From: SZUA-36 sp963727635
Lineage (GTDB): Bacteria > Pseudomonadota > Gammaproteobacteria > Xanthomonadales > SZUA-36
Direction: 5' to 3'
Length of the DNA stretch: 64,000 nucleotides
Assembly: GCA_963727635.1 (NCBI GenBank)
Contig: CAVSHP010000014.1
Span: forward strand, 18,176 to 82,175
Positions 36,941 through 46,236 of the stretch are shown here, in pieces. A program made the translations under genes and the position numbers. The notes below the pieces were generated by a model that did no database searches, was not told the DNA's origin, and saw only the letters and a program-made list of their open reading frames with translations. Within the stretch, counting starts at the first letter, position 1, and the number at the start of each line of letters is the position of its first letter.

Positions 36941-38263
36941 ATGAAAAGACCAGAACTCCTGTCCCCCGCCGGATCACTGCAGCACATGCGCTTCGCCTTT
37001 GCCTATGGTGCGGATGCGGTTTATGCAGGACAGCCCCGTTACAGCCTGCGCGTGCGGAATAATGAATTCAGCCGGGAGGCGATACTGGCCGCCGGAATCG
37101 AGGAAGCACACGCCATGGGCAAGCTGTTTTTCCTCGCCAGCAATATCGCCCCGCATAACAGCAAGCTGAAAACCTATATCAAGGACCTTGAGCCCATCAT
37201 TGAAATGCGGCCCGACGCATTGATCATGTCCGATCCCGGTCTGATCATGATGGTGCGTGAGCACTGGCCCGAACAGACCATCCACCTGTCGGTCCAGTCC
37301 AACGTGGTGAATTATGCGGCGGTCAGGTTCTGGCAGGGCATGGGGCTCAAGCGCATCATCCTGTCACGTGAACTGTCGCTCAATGAGATCGGTGAAATTC
37401 GCGAACAGTGCCCGGATATCGAACTCGAGACTTTTGTTCACGGCGCCCTGTGTATCGCCTACTCCGGCCGCTGCCTGCTCTCCGGCTACATGTCCCACCG
37501 CGACTCAAACCAGGGCGCCTGCACCAACTCCTGCCGCTGGAAATACGCGGTGATCGATGCCCGTGAAACCGGCACCGGTGATATTTTGCCGCTTGCTGAA
37601 CGGTCACCGGATGCAGAACCGTCAGCCGCGCTGGTGTTGCTTGAAGAACAGAATCGGCCGGGCGAACTGATGCCGGCATACGAGGATGAGCACGGCACCT
37701 ATATCATGAATTCAAAGGATTTGCGGGCCATTCAACATGTCGGGAAACTGGCACAGATGGGCATCGATTCATTAAAAATAGAGGGACGCACGAAATCCGT
37801 CTATTATGTTGCCCGTACCACGCAGGTGTATCGCAGGGCAATCGATGACGCCGTGGCTGGAAGGGCTTTCGACATGGGCCTGATGGATGAGCTTGAGGGC
37901 ATGGCCAACCGTGGATTTACCGAGGGCTTTTACCGCCGCCACCCGCCAGGTGAATACCAGAACTACGAACGTGGATTTTCCACCAGCGACCGGCAACAGT
38001 TCGTCGGCGCCGTGCTCGATTGCAACGACAACTGGCTGACAGTGGATGTCAAAAACCGTTTCGAGTCGGCAGACCGTCTGCAGTTGATGACCACGCGAGG
38101 CAATGTCTCTTTTGATTTAACCACCATCACAGACCAGCAAGGCAACGTAACCGGCAGCGCGCCGGGTTCCGGACACATCGTAAAAATTCCGCTTCCGGAC
38201 GGTCTGGACCCGACTGGTATTGATCAATTTTCATTATTGATCCGTAACCTGCCACCACAGTGA
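36941..38263 (+). CDS. trhP: TrhP/YegQ-type U32 tRNA hydroxylation protein
   Basis: A 440-residue U32 protein of the YegQ type, which makes 5-hydroxyuridine at the wobble position of tRNA using prephenate. The N-terminus RPELLSPAGSLQHMRFAFAYGADAVY, then SYSGRCLLSGYMSHRDSNQGACTNSCRWKY with the conserved cysteines, and SLKIEGRTKSVYYVARTTQVYR are diagnostic. E. coli YegQ is 453 residues. It is paralogous to UbiU and UbiV of the same window but has the extended C-terminal domain. Start ATG at 36941. Confidence 0.9.
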   Translation: MKRPELLSPAGSLQHMRFAFAYGADAVYAGQPRYSLRVRNNEFSREAILAAGIEEAHAMGKLFFLASNIAPHNSKLKTYIKDLEPIIEMRPDALIMSDPGLIMMVREHWPEQTIHLSVQSNVVNYAAVRFWQGMGLKRIILSRELSLNEIGEIREQCPDIELETFVHGALCIAYSGRCLLSGYMSHRDSNQGACTNSCRWKYAVIDARETGTGDILPLAERSPDAEPSAALVLLEEQNRPGELMPAYEDEHGTYIMNSKDLRAIQHVGKLAQMGIDSLKIEGRTKSVYYVARTTQVYRRAIDDAVAGRAFDMGLMDELEGMANRGFTEGFYRRHPPGEYQNYERGFSTSDRQQFVGAVLDCNDNWLTVDVKNRFESADRLQLMTTRGNVSFDLTTITDQQGNVTGSAPGSGHIVKIPLPDGLDPTGIDQFSLLIRNLPPQ

Positions 38264-38502
38264 CTCCCCCCCTCGTAACGACCGCCGGAAGCCCCTCAGG
38301 CTGACATCTGCAGCTTGTCGAATCGTGCATAAAACTTGTAATAACCCGCAATTGATAATATGTTTCTAATACACGGCGCGTGATTGCATGAGGTTGTTTC
38401 AGCGCCACGTCAAGCGGCTATCTCATCAGGATTTTTGGCTGCCCCGGGTAAAATTCAGCTGCCGTAATCATTTGAGAACCAGAGAGACAGGAAACCAGGA
38501 AC

Positions 38503-39537
38503 ATGAGTTCAGACTTGAAAATAGTTGCTTCGGCAAAGAAAAAAGATAATTCCGAGAAAGATAAATCCGAATCAGCTAAAGCCACGGAAAAAGATAGCAC
38601 GCATGAAGTCATCAATACTCACCCGGAACTCGAGGATTCATACCTCGGCGGCGACTATTCTTCGGCGACCATCAAGAAGCTGAGGCAGTCGCCGGAATCG
38701 ATCACCAAGCTGTTCAAGGAAGGCAAATACCCCTATACCGACCGCATCGACCGTGCGACCTACGAAGTCGAAAAAGAAAAACTCCAGATCGAACTGTTAA
38801 AGGTTCAGAACTGGGTAAAGATGACCGGGCAAAAGGTCGTCGTCATTTTCGAAGGCCGTGATGCGGCCGGCAAGGGCGGCACCATAAAGCGTTTCATGGA
38901 ACACCTGAATCCGCGTGCCGCCAAGGTCGTCGCACTGGAAAAGCCCACCCATCATGAGCAGGGTCAGTGGTATTTTCAGCGCTATATCAAACACCTGCCG
39001 ACACGTGGTGAGATCCTTTTCCTTGACCGCTCCTGGTACAACCGCGCCGGTGTCGAACGGGTCATGGGTTTCTGCACACAAGTCCAATATCTCGAATTCA
39101 TGCGCCAGTGCCCCGAACTGGAACAGATGCTGGTCAATTCCGACATCAAACTGTTCAAATACTATTTCTCCGTTACCCGCAAGGAGCAGCGCGCCCGTTT
39201 CGTGGCCCGCGAACACGATGTATTGAAACAGTGGAAACTGAGCCCCGTGGATATGGCCGCAGTCAGTATGTGGAGTGAATACACGCGGGCCAAGGAAGCG
39301 ATGTTTTTCTACACCGATACCGCGGCCTGTCCGTGGACCATCATCAAGTCAGACGACAAGAAACGCGCCCGTCTCAACTGCATGCAGGACTTTCTGAACA
39401 GACTTGACTACCCGGACAAGGACCTCGAAGCCGTGACCGCACCCGACCCCCTGATCGTGGGTTCACCGTCACAGGTCATCCGCAAGGATGTGCACCTCGA
39501 TGACTGGCCACACGGACCGACCAAATCATCTGATTGA
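38503..39537 (+). CDS. ppk2: Polyphosphate kinase 2
   Basis: A 344-residue kinase that transfers phosphate between polyphosphate and nucleotides. After about 40 highly charged residues (Lys/Glu/Ser-rich, probably disordered) come the PPK2 domain motifs: the Walker A GRDAAGKGG, PTHHEQGQWYFQRY, the Walker B EILFLDRSWYNRAGVERVMGFC and a lid helix (REHDVLKQWKLSPVD). The NRAGVERVMGFC loop is class-I type. The N-terminal extension makes it longer than many members. Direction (ADP to ATP or GDP to GTP) cannot be told from sequence. Confidence 0.9.
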   Translation: MSSDLKIVASAKKKDNSEKDKSESAKATEKDSTHEVINTHPELEDSYLGGDYSSATIKKLRQSPESITKLFKEGKYPYTDRIDRATYEVEKEKLQIELLKVQNWVKMTGQKVVVIFEGRDAAGKGGTIKRFMEHLNPRAAKVVALEKPTHHEQGQWYFQRYIKHLPTRGEILFLDRSWYNRAGVERVMGFCTQVQYLEFMRQCPELEQMLVNSDIKLFKYYFSVTRKEQRARFVAREHDVLKQWKLSPVDMAAVSMWSEYTRAKEAMFFYTDTAACPWTIIKSDDKKRARLNCMQDFLNRLDYPDKDLEAVTAPDPLIVGSPSQVIRKDVHLDDWPHGPTKSSD

Positions 39538-39676
39538 TTGATCACTCAAGACGCTGACCCCCGTTCTCAGGCTAGCTGACCCGTGGCTACCACCGGGATG
39601 CGTATTTTTTAAACAGAGTGTCGTACTGCCTACCCCTGCCAGTCACAGTTGAAACTTGACTTGATCAAAGCTGCAT

Positions 39677-41014
39677 TCAGGCAGATGGCAAGTCCAGTTC
39701 AACCCGCAATCCGCCCAACTCGCTTCTCGAAAGCGTCAGCGAGCCGCCATAAAGTGCAGCTATGTCATTGACAATACCGAGCCCCTGGCCATGACCCGGT
39801 TTTGACTCATCCAGCTTATAGCCCCTGCGCAACACGCTTTTGTATTCTGCCTCAGCAATCCCGGGGCCATCATCCTCAACCCTTATTTGCAGCCGTGTGT
39901 CCTGCGACGAGCATTCAATCAGTACCCGGTTTTTTGCCCATTTACAGGCATTGTCCATCAGGTTGCCCAACATTTCCTCAAGGTCCTGGACCTCACCCTT
40001 GAACCAGCAATCCTGAAGGAGGAAAAGATCAAAAACCAGCTCTTTCCCCTGGTATATTCGCTGCATCACGAAAACCAGGTCTTCTGTAACGGTCCTGACG
40101 CTGGAGCGGAAACCAAGCACCTTCTCCGTGCCGTAAGTCCTCGCACGTGAGAGGTAATGATCGACACTGCGACTGATATCACGGGTCTGCCGGAGAATCA
40201 GATCCTTTTGCTCAGGCTCCATGAGCCGGGCCTCGTTGTTGATAACCGTCAAAGGGTTCTTGACAGAATGCGCCAGGTCTCCCAGTTGGTTCCTCGCACG
40301 TTTAACCAGTACCGCATTGTGATCGAGAAGGTTGTTCAGTTCATCGACCAGTGGCTGGACGTCTTCAAGTTGACCCCCGGTCAGCCGGGCAGCCTTTCCG
40401 GCACGGATGTCGCTGATTTGTAAACTGATTGCCTTGAGGGGTTTCAGCGCGACACGAACCTGTAACAGGACCGCGAGCAATAAGCCGATGCCCAGGGCGA
40501 TAAAATTGAAGACGATATGGTTGGAATAGTCGACTACGTCTTCCGTGATACCCTCCGTGGGTGCCGTGCCCACGAAAATCAGCGGCTCCTGGTTAGGATC
40601 CACCTTGATCTCAATGACGTGTGCGCGCAGCGTTTCCCCCGTTGGCCCCTTGATTTCATGAACGGTCAGCTCGCTTGTTGGCTGCGTATTTCTCAAATTC
40701 AGACTGTTCTCACCCAGCGATGGCGATCGCTTCAGCGTCTTACCCGACTGTTTAACTTCCCAGTACCAACCGGAATTGAGATCGCGATAGCGGGGGTCGC
40801 TGGGAAAGAAAGCCAGTGTGTACCTGCCTTCCGGCGTAAATTGGCTGGCGCCTGTCAATTCCTCCATGTGCATCAGCACGTGCGCATCGTAATGATGCGC
40901 AGTGTGTTCACGATGATTTCTTACCAGCATATTTGCGGTAAATACGAGGGCAATTACGACCCAAATGCTGGACAGGGCGATGATCCGGAAGGCGAGCGTA
41001 TTACGTATCGCCAT
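39677..41014 (-). CDS. PhoQ-like sensor histidine kinase
   Basis: About 445 residues, starting at 41014 (MAIRNTLAFRIIAL); the start is inside the regulator's last codons. One membrane helix (about 10-30) and another near residue 175-195 bracket a ~140-residue periplasmic domain. The H-box is DLAHSVKNPLTVI. The ATP-binding domain shows NLMDNACKWAK, EDDGPGI and GHGQGLGIVNDIA. The layout is like PhoQ and similar sensors, but the periplasmic acidic patch for magnesium is not evident. It pairs with the overlapping OmpR-type regulator. Confidence 0.87.
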   Translation of the reverse strand: MAIRNTLAFRIIALSSIWVVIALVFTANMLVRNHREHTAHHYDAHVLMHMEELTGASQFTPEGRYTLAFFPSDPRYRDLNSGWYWEVKQSGKTLKRSPSLGENSLNLRNTQPTSELTVHEIKGPTGETLRAHVIEIKVDPNQEPLIFVGTAPTEGITEDVVDYSNHIVFNFIALGIGLLLAVLLQVRVALKPLKAISLQISDIRAGKAARLTGGQLEDVQPLVDELNNLLDHNAVLVKRARNQLGDLAHSVKNPLTVINNEARLMEPEQKDLILRQTRDISRSVDHYLSRARTYGTEKVLGFRSSVRTVTEDLVFVMQRIYQGKELVFDLFLLQDCWFKGEVQDLEEMLGNLMDNACKWAKNRVLIECSSQDTRLQIRVEDDGPGIAEAEYKSVLRRGYKLDESKPGHGQGLGIVNDIAALYGGSLTLSRSELGGLRVELDLPSA

Positions 41015-41672
41015 CCAATTCTCCAACCTGGTAACCAAGCCCCCTGCGGGTTTTGATCAGATCCGTGTTCAGTTTCCCACGCAGGCGGTTGATCAGCACT
41101 TCGATGACGTTTGAGTCACGGTCAAAATTCTGGTCATAGATATGCTCGGTTAGCTCGGTCTTGGAAATAACCTTGTCAGGATGCTGCATCAGGTATTCCA
41201 GCGTACGGTATTCCAGTGCCGTCAGATCAACCGGATTGCCGTCCACGGTGACACGCGCGCCGTTGGTGTCCAGCACGACGTTACAACACGTCAGGAGCGG
41301 ACTGGCGTGGCCAGACGCTCGCCGGATCAGGGCTTCCAGCCTTGCCAGCAGTTCTTCGAATTCGAATGGTTTGGCAAGATAGTCGTCAGCCCCTGCCCTC
41401 AGACCCGTGACCTTTTCACGCCAGGTATCACGGGAAGTCAAAATCAGAATTGGCACTTCATTTCCTGCTGAACGTAATTGCTGCAGGACACTCAGTCCAT
41501 CGAGCCGGGGTAATCCGAGATCCAGGATAATCGCATCATATGGTTCCGTTTCAGCAAGAAACAGCCCTTCTTCGCCATCTTCAGCAATATCGACGACGTA
41601 GCGCTCATGTGCCAGGGTGCTTTTAACCTGCCTTGCGAGCTCAACGTTGTCTTCAACGACTAACACCCTCAA
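41001..41672 (-). CDS. PhoP-like OmpR-family response regulator
   Basis: A 223-residue regulator. The receiver domain has VEDN near residue 8, the phospho-Asp in IILDLGLPRLDG (about 51) and ADDYLAKPFEFEELLARL. The DNA-binding domain includes LTALEYRTLEYLMQHPDKVISKTELTEHIYDQNFDRDSNVIEVLINRLRGKL, which is close to PhoP. The sensor kinase gene follows with a 14-bp overlap. No target sites were identified. Confidence 0.88.
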   Translation of the reverse strand: MRVLVVEDNVELARQVKSTLAHERYVVDIAEDGEEGLFLAETEPYDAIILDLGLPRLDGLSVLQQLRSAGNEVPILILTSRDTWREKVTGLRAGADDYLAKPFEFEELLARLEALIRRASGHASPLLTCCNVVLDTNGARVTVDGNPVDLTALEYRTLEYLMQHPDKVISKTELTEHIYDQNFDRDSNVIEVLINRLRGKLNTDLIKTRRGLGYQVGELDGDT

Positions 41673-41754
41673 CGGTCACCCCCAACTGCATTCAGATCCT
41701 GGCTAATACCCTACATAGTTTGGACTGAAACCACAGATTTTTTCCTGACCTGTG

Positions 41755-43666
41755 TCAATCTGAGGACAATTTGGCGGCTTCCAGTTTGCTCCAGCGGTCG
41801 AAAGCGGCCTCCAGTTGCGTCTGCACTTCCTCCAGTTCCTGTACTGTCATGCGTATCTTTTCCCGGTCGGATTGATAGAAGCTGGGTTCTGATATCCGCT
41901 GCGCAAGCTGGGCCTGCTGTTTTTCCAGCTTTTCGATCCTGGCCGGCAGGCTGCCCAGTTCGCGCTGGTCCTTGTAGCTGAGTTTTGCCGGCTTGGGGCC
42001 GCTCTCCTTCGGCTTGACGACCACAGTTTCAGTTGCAGCCTGCGTGGACTTTGTTGCCGCGCCTGCCCGGGCTTCCGACAAGCTGCCGCCACGCGCCTCC
42101 CAGTCACTGTAACCACCGACGTATTCGTTCACGTTACCCTTGCCATCGAGCACGATCAGGCTGGTGATGACGTTGTCCATGAAATCCCGGTCGTGGCTGA
42201 CCAGCAGTACCGTACCCTCAAAATCCAGCAGGATTTCCTCGAGCAACTCCAGGGTCTCGATGTCCAGGTCATTGGTCGGTTCATCCAGCACCAGCAGGTT
42301 GGCCGATTTGCTGAACAGACGCGCCAGCACCGCGCGGTTTTGCTCACCGCCCGACAGCGCCCTGGCCGGCATCCGGACACGGTCCGGGCTGAACAGGAAA
42401 TCACCCAGGTAGGAAATCGCGTGACGCCGCCTGCCGCCGATCTCGATAAACTCCTGACCGCCACAGACGTTGTCGATCAGGTTTTTTTCAGGGTCGAGGT
42501 GCTCACGTAACTGATCCGAGTAGGCAATCTCAAGCCGGGTGCCACGCGCGACCTCACCCGAGGTCGGTTGCAACTCGCCGAGCAGGATTTTCACCAGCGT
42601 GGTTTTACCCGCGCCGTTGGCCCCGACGATGCCAATCCGGTCGCCACGCTGGATCACGGTGGAGAAATCCCTGATCACCTCGTTGTCGCCAAAGCGGTGG
42701 CCGACGTGCTTGAGCTCGGCAACAATCTTGCCTGACTTGGCTGCATCCTCGACCGCAAAACCGGCGTTGCCCATGCGCTCGCGGCGCTCGCCGCGCTCCT
42801 CGCGCAAGGCTTTTCAGGGCGCGTACACGACCCTCATTACGTGTCCGCCGGGCCTTGATGCCCTGGCGTATCCAGACTTCTTCCTGCGCCAGTTTCTTGT
42901 CGAACAGTTCATTGGCCCGTTCCTCGGCCAGCAACTGCTGCTCCCGGTGACGCAGGAAACCCTGGTAATCACCCTGCCAGAGGGTCAGGTGACCCCGGTC
43001 CAGCTCGGCCATCCAGTTGGCCACGTTCTGCAGGAAGCGCCGGTCGTGGGTAATCAGAATCAAGCCGCCCTTGAAGTTTCTCAGTTGCTCTTCGAGCCAG
43101 CGTATGGCCGGAATATCAAGGTGATTGGTGGGTTCGTCGAGCAACAGGATATCCGGTTTGCTGACCAGCGCCTGGGCCAGCGCCACCCTGCGGCGCCAAC
43201 CACCGGACAAGGCCGACATTTTGACGTCAGCGGGCAGATCCAGCTGGGTGATGGTGGTCTCCACCCGTTGCTGCAGACTCCAGCCATCCAGCGCTTCGAG
43301 TTTCTGCTGCACACGGGACAGTGCGGTCATGCTCTGCATGTCGTGGGATTGCACCAGGTGATGATATTCAGCGAGCAGGCGGCCGGTCTCGGCAAGACCC
43401 GAGGCCACCACCTCGTAAACCGTCTGCTCATCGGCCTCCGGCAGGTCCTGTTGTAGCCAGGCGATACGGGTACCGGGTCGCAGCCAACGCTCACCGGAAT
43501 CGAGTCCGATATCGCCCGCCAATACTTTCAGCAGCGAGGTTTTGCCGGCGCCATTGCGGCCCAGCAGACCGAGCCGGGTACCCCTGGTAATGCTGAAATC
43601 CACCCCGTCCAGTAAGTCCAGGTTGCCGTAGTGTAATGAAGCGTTATCGAGACGTAACAAGGGCAT
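41755..43666 (-). pseudogene. uup: ABC-F ATPase Uup, frameshifted
   Basis: An ABC-F protein with two ATPase domains. The first frame starts at 43666 (MPLLRLDNASLHYGN) with Walker A GRNGAGKTSLL, signature SGGWRRRVALA and DEPTNHLDI. It ends in RVRALKSL at the run of four T (42811-42814, plus strand). Removing one base restores LKALREERGERR and the second half: GANGAGKTTLV, SGGEQNRAVLA, DEPTNDLDIETLELL, and a C-terminal coiled-coil domain (LEKQQAQLAQRISEP). Uup binds ribosome or nucleic acid in E. coli. A homopolymer indel is the simplest explanation. Confidence 0.85.
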
Positions 43667-43883
43667 AAGTTAAATTGCAGCTGACAGAGGGTGCGCATTC
43701 TACGCGCCGGGGTCCTGTTTGTCCTTGTTTTGTTGACAATGACGGCGGCGATTCCGGCTCTGCGCAGCCTGGTTGATGACTCCCGCCAGGTTTTCCATGG
43801 ACATTTACGCTTGCCGATTATGCGGAAGATGATTGAAGCCATCAAGACGGGTAAACTGCGTATATCCCGACAGGAGAAAACCT

Positions 43884-44303
43884 ATGAAATACCTGCATAC
43901 CATGGTCAGGGTGACCGACCTCGACGAGTCACTTGATTTTTATTGCAACAAGCTGGGCCTGGTTGAACTGAAGCGGCACGAATCGCACGCAGGCCGGTTT
44001 ACGCTGGTCTACCTGGCGGCCCCGGGTGACGAGGACGCCCAGGTCGAACTGACCTTCAACTGGGACCCCGAAGTCTACAGCGGCGGGCGCAACTTCGGAC
44101 ACCTGGCCTACGAAGTTGATGATATTTATGCCCTGTGCCAGAAATTGATGGATGCGGGTGTGACCATCAACCGTCCACCAAGGGACGGCCACATGGCTTT
44201 CGTGCGCTCCCCCGATGGCATCTCGATCGAGTTCCTGCAGAAGGGAGACTCGTTGCCACCACGGGAGCCGTGGGCATCCATGCCGAGTGTCGGCAACTGG
44301 TAA
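43884..44303 (+). CDS. gloA: Lactoylglutathione lyase-like VOC protein
   Basis: A 139-residue glyoxalase-fold protein with MKYLHTMVRVTDLDESLDFYCNKLGL, then TLVYLAAPGDEDAQVELTFN, GHLAYEVDDIYALCQKL and SPDGISIEFLQKG. This is the order seen in glyoxalase I, with metal-ligand His, Glu, His/Glu. The ATG at 43884 follows AGGAG. Glyoxalase I removes methylglyoxal as a glutathione adduct. A hairpin terminator follows 26 bp later. Another VOC function is possible but less likely. Confidence 0.85.
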   Translation: MKYLHTMVRVTDLDESLDFYCNKLGLVELKRHESHAGRFTLVYLAAPGDEDAQVELTFNWDPEVYSGGRNFGHLAYEVDDIYALCQKLMDAGVTINRPPRDGHMAFVRSPDGISIEFLQKGDSLPPREPWASMPSVGNW

Positions 44304-44328
44304 CGTATCGATCCAGCGGTTGTGAACT

Positions 44329-44368
44329 CACCCCGGCCAATTGCCCAGACGGGTCATTGGCCGGGGTG
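44329..44368. terminator. Strong bidirectional hairpin
   Basis: A perfect 13-bp stem CACCCCGGCCAAT/ATTGGCCGGGGTG encloses a 14-nt loop, between the convergent glyoxalase and hsp20 genes. No T-run is seen on either side. Confidence 0.6.
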
Positions 44369-44427
44369 GATGAAACCGGCGTTGTTCAGTTAATGCAGAG
44401 CACGCTGGAACAAACATTCAACGCCTA

Positions 44428-44856
44428 TCAGTGAACCTTGATATCCAGCTTTGCCGGTTCCTTCTTCTCCGATTTCGGCAGATTCACATACAGCACGCCA
44501 TTCTTGTGATCCGCGTGAATCTTGTCTTCCCGCACATTGTCGGGCAGCTTGAATGAGCGTTGAAAACTTCCGTAAAAGCGTTCGATTCTGTGTGCTTTTT
44601 TATCCTCGTTTTCATATTTACGCTCACCAGAAATATTCAGCATGCCGTTTTGAACCTGGATCTTGATGTCGTCCTTGTCGATTTGCGGCACTTCAACGGT
44701 GATTAAAAACTCCTTGTCGGATTCGTTGATATCAACCGCCGGCACCCAGTCTGACTGGGTGAAGTTCTGTAAGTTATAATCACTATTAAGATCTTGACGA
44801 AAACGATTGATAAATGTATCCATTTCTCTGAATGGATTGTATTGAATTAAGTTCAT
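44428..44856 (-). CDS. Hsp20/alpha-crystallin small heat-shock protein
   Basis: A 142-residue chaperone that holds unfolding proteins. The alpha-crystallin domain (about 40-135) includes DWVPAVDINESDKEFLITVEVPQIDKDDIKIQVQNGMLNISGER and RSFKLPDNVREDKIHADHKNGVLYVNLPK, and ends KLDIKVH. The N-terminus MNLIQYNPFREM is typical of the class A family. AAGGAG lies 6-11 bp before the start. Confidence 0.9.
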   Translation of the reverse strand: MNLIQYNPFREMDTFINRFRQDLNSDYNLQNFTQSDWVPAVDINESDKEFLITVEVPQIDKDDIKIQVQNGMLNISGERKYENEDKKAHRIERFYGSFQRSFKLPDNVREDKIHADHKNGVLYVNLPKSEKKEPAKLDIKVH

Positions 44857-44934
44857 AATTTGCTCCTTGCGATGGGTAAATGCAACTCTCTCACAAAGCT
44901 TTTTACCTAGCGATAGTTAGACATTTTTGAACTT

Positions 44935-46236
44935 GTGCGGTTCCGGGTTTTCATTCCGGATTTACATTTTTTCGCTGCGAAAAGAAGACTGCGGAACTAT
45001 TATCAATATAACCACGCGAGGATAAGGACCATCGTCAACTATATCTTTGAAAACCCCGACAAGGGACAAGTGGAATACCGGGACAGGAAGCGCTATTTGT
45101 GGAGCCTGTCGGTATTCCTGCCGCTGATGCCCCTGCTCGGGATTTTCCTCTACTTCCGTTTCGGCGCCGAATGGCTGTTGGCCGTGCCGCTGTCCATCAA
45201 CTATTGCGTAATTCCGCTGCTGGACTGGCTCGTCGGTTGCGACACCAACAACCCAGCCGAAGAAATTGTCCCGCAACTGGAAGAAGACCGTTATTACCGC
45301 TACCTGACATGGATTACCGTGCCACTGCATTTCGTCACGCTGATAACGGCGGCCTGGTTTGTAGGAACGCAGGATCTCAGTTGGGGCGCAATGCTGGTGA
45401 TGGCCATCACCGCCGGCGCCTACAGCGGTCTCGGCATCAACACGGCGCACGAACTCGGTCACAAGAAACTGCCGCTCGAGCAGTGGCTGGCAAAAATTGC
45501 CCTGACCATCCCCGCCTACGGCCATTTTTGCGTCGAGCACAACCGTGGTCACCACCGTTACGTGGCAACACCCGATGACCCGGCGAGTGCACGCATGGGT
45601 GAGTCGATCTACAGGTTTACCCTGCGCGAGATACCGGGTGCGTTCCGGCGAGGCTGGCAGGCGGAAGCGGAGCGTCTCGCGCAACGCGGTCAGGCCGCCT
45701 GGAGCATCCACAACAACATCCTGCAGTCCTACGCGGGCAGTCTGCTATTGCAGGGCGGTCTGGTCATCGCCTTTGGCTGGATCATGATCCCGTTCCTGGC
45801 CATCCACAATGTCTGGGCATGGTACCAACTCACCAGTGCCAACTATATCGAGCACTATGGGCTGTTACGCGATAAAAACAGCGAAGGCCGGTACGAGCGC
45901 TGCAAGCCGCATCATTCCTGGAATGCCAACTACATCTTCAGCAACGTCGTGTTGTTTAACCTTGAACGCCACTCGGACCATCACGCCAATTCTTCGCGCC
46001 GTTACCAGAGCCTGCGCAATTACGCCAATATTCCTGAACTGCCCAACGGCTATTTCGGCACCTACCTGCTCGCCTATGTGCCCTGGCTCTGGTACCGGGT
46101 CATGGACAGACGCCTGCTGGCATTGCCGCACATAAAAGGCGATCTTGGCAAGGTCAATATCGATCCCGCCAGGCGTAATTCGATCTATGCAAAATATGGC
46201 AAGGGCCAGGTGGTCCCGGAAGTCTCAGCTACTTGA
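44935..46236 (+). CDS. alkB: Alkane 1-monooxygenase (AlkB)
   Basis: A membrane diiron monooxygenase that hydroxylates terminal carbons of medium-chain alkanes. The histidine boxes HELGHK (about 172), EHNRGHHRYVATPDDPASARMGE (about 202) and LERHSDHHANSSRRYQ (about 345), plus NYIEHYGL, are the AlkB signature. Six hydrophobic helices lie before and between. The GTG at 44935 gives a 433-residue chain; a GTG at 45070 would give 388, near the usual length, and neither has a clear ribosome site. No rubredoxin gene is in the window. The end overlaps the next gene by 8 bp, tail to tail. Confidence 0.9.
   Translation: MRFRVFIPDLHFFAAKRRLRNYYQYNHARIRTIVNYIFENPDKGQVEYRDRKRYLWSLSVFLPLMPLLGIFLYFRFGAEWLLAVPLSINYCVIPLLDWLVGCDTNNPAEEIVPQLEEDRYYRYLTWITVPLHFVTLITAAWFVGTQDLSWGAMLVMAITAGAYSGLGINTAHELGHKKLPLEQWLAKIALTIPAYGHFCVEHNRGHHRYVATPDDPASARMGESIYRFTLREIPGAFRRGWQAEAERLAQRGQAAWSIHNNILQSYAGSLLLQGGLVIAFGWIMIPFLAIHNVWAWYQLTSANYIEHYGLLRDKNSEGRYERCKPHHSWNANYIFSNVVLFNLERHSDHHANSSRRYQSLRNYANIPELPNGYFGTYLLAYVPWLWYRVMDRRLLALPHIKGDLGKVNIDPARRNSIYAKYGKGQVVPEVSAT

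Noticed and set aside
43691..43936. Open frame with a hydrophobic N-terminus (MRILRAGVLFVLVLL) before the glyoxalase gene
   Set aside because: The hydrophobic segment is short and the frame runs into the glyoxalase gene in another frame; codons do not look protein-like past residue 30.
44870..44900. Possible sigma-32 promoter for hsp20 (CTTTGTGA and CCCATCGC)
   Set aside because: The spacing puts the transcript start on the ribosome site, which is not workable.
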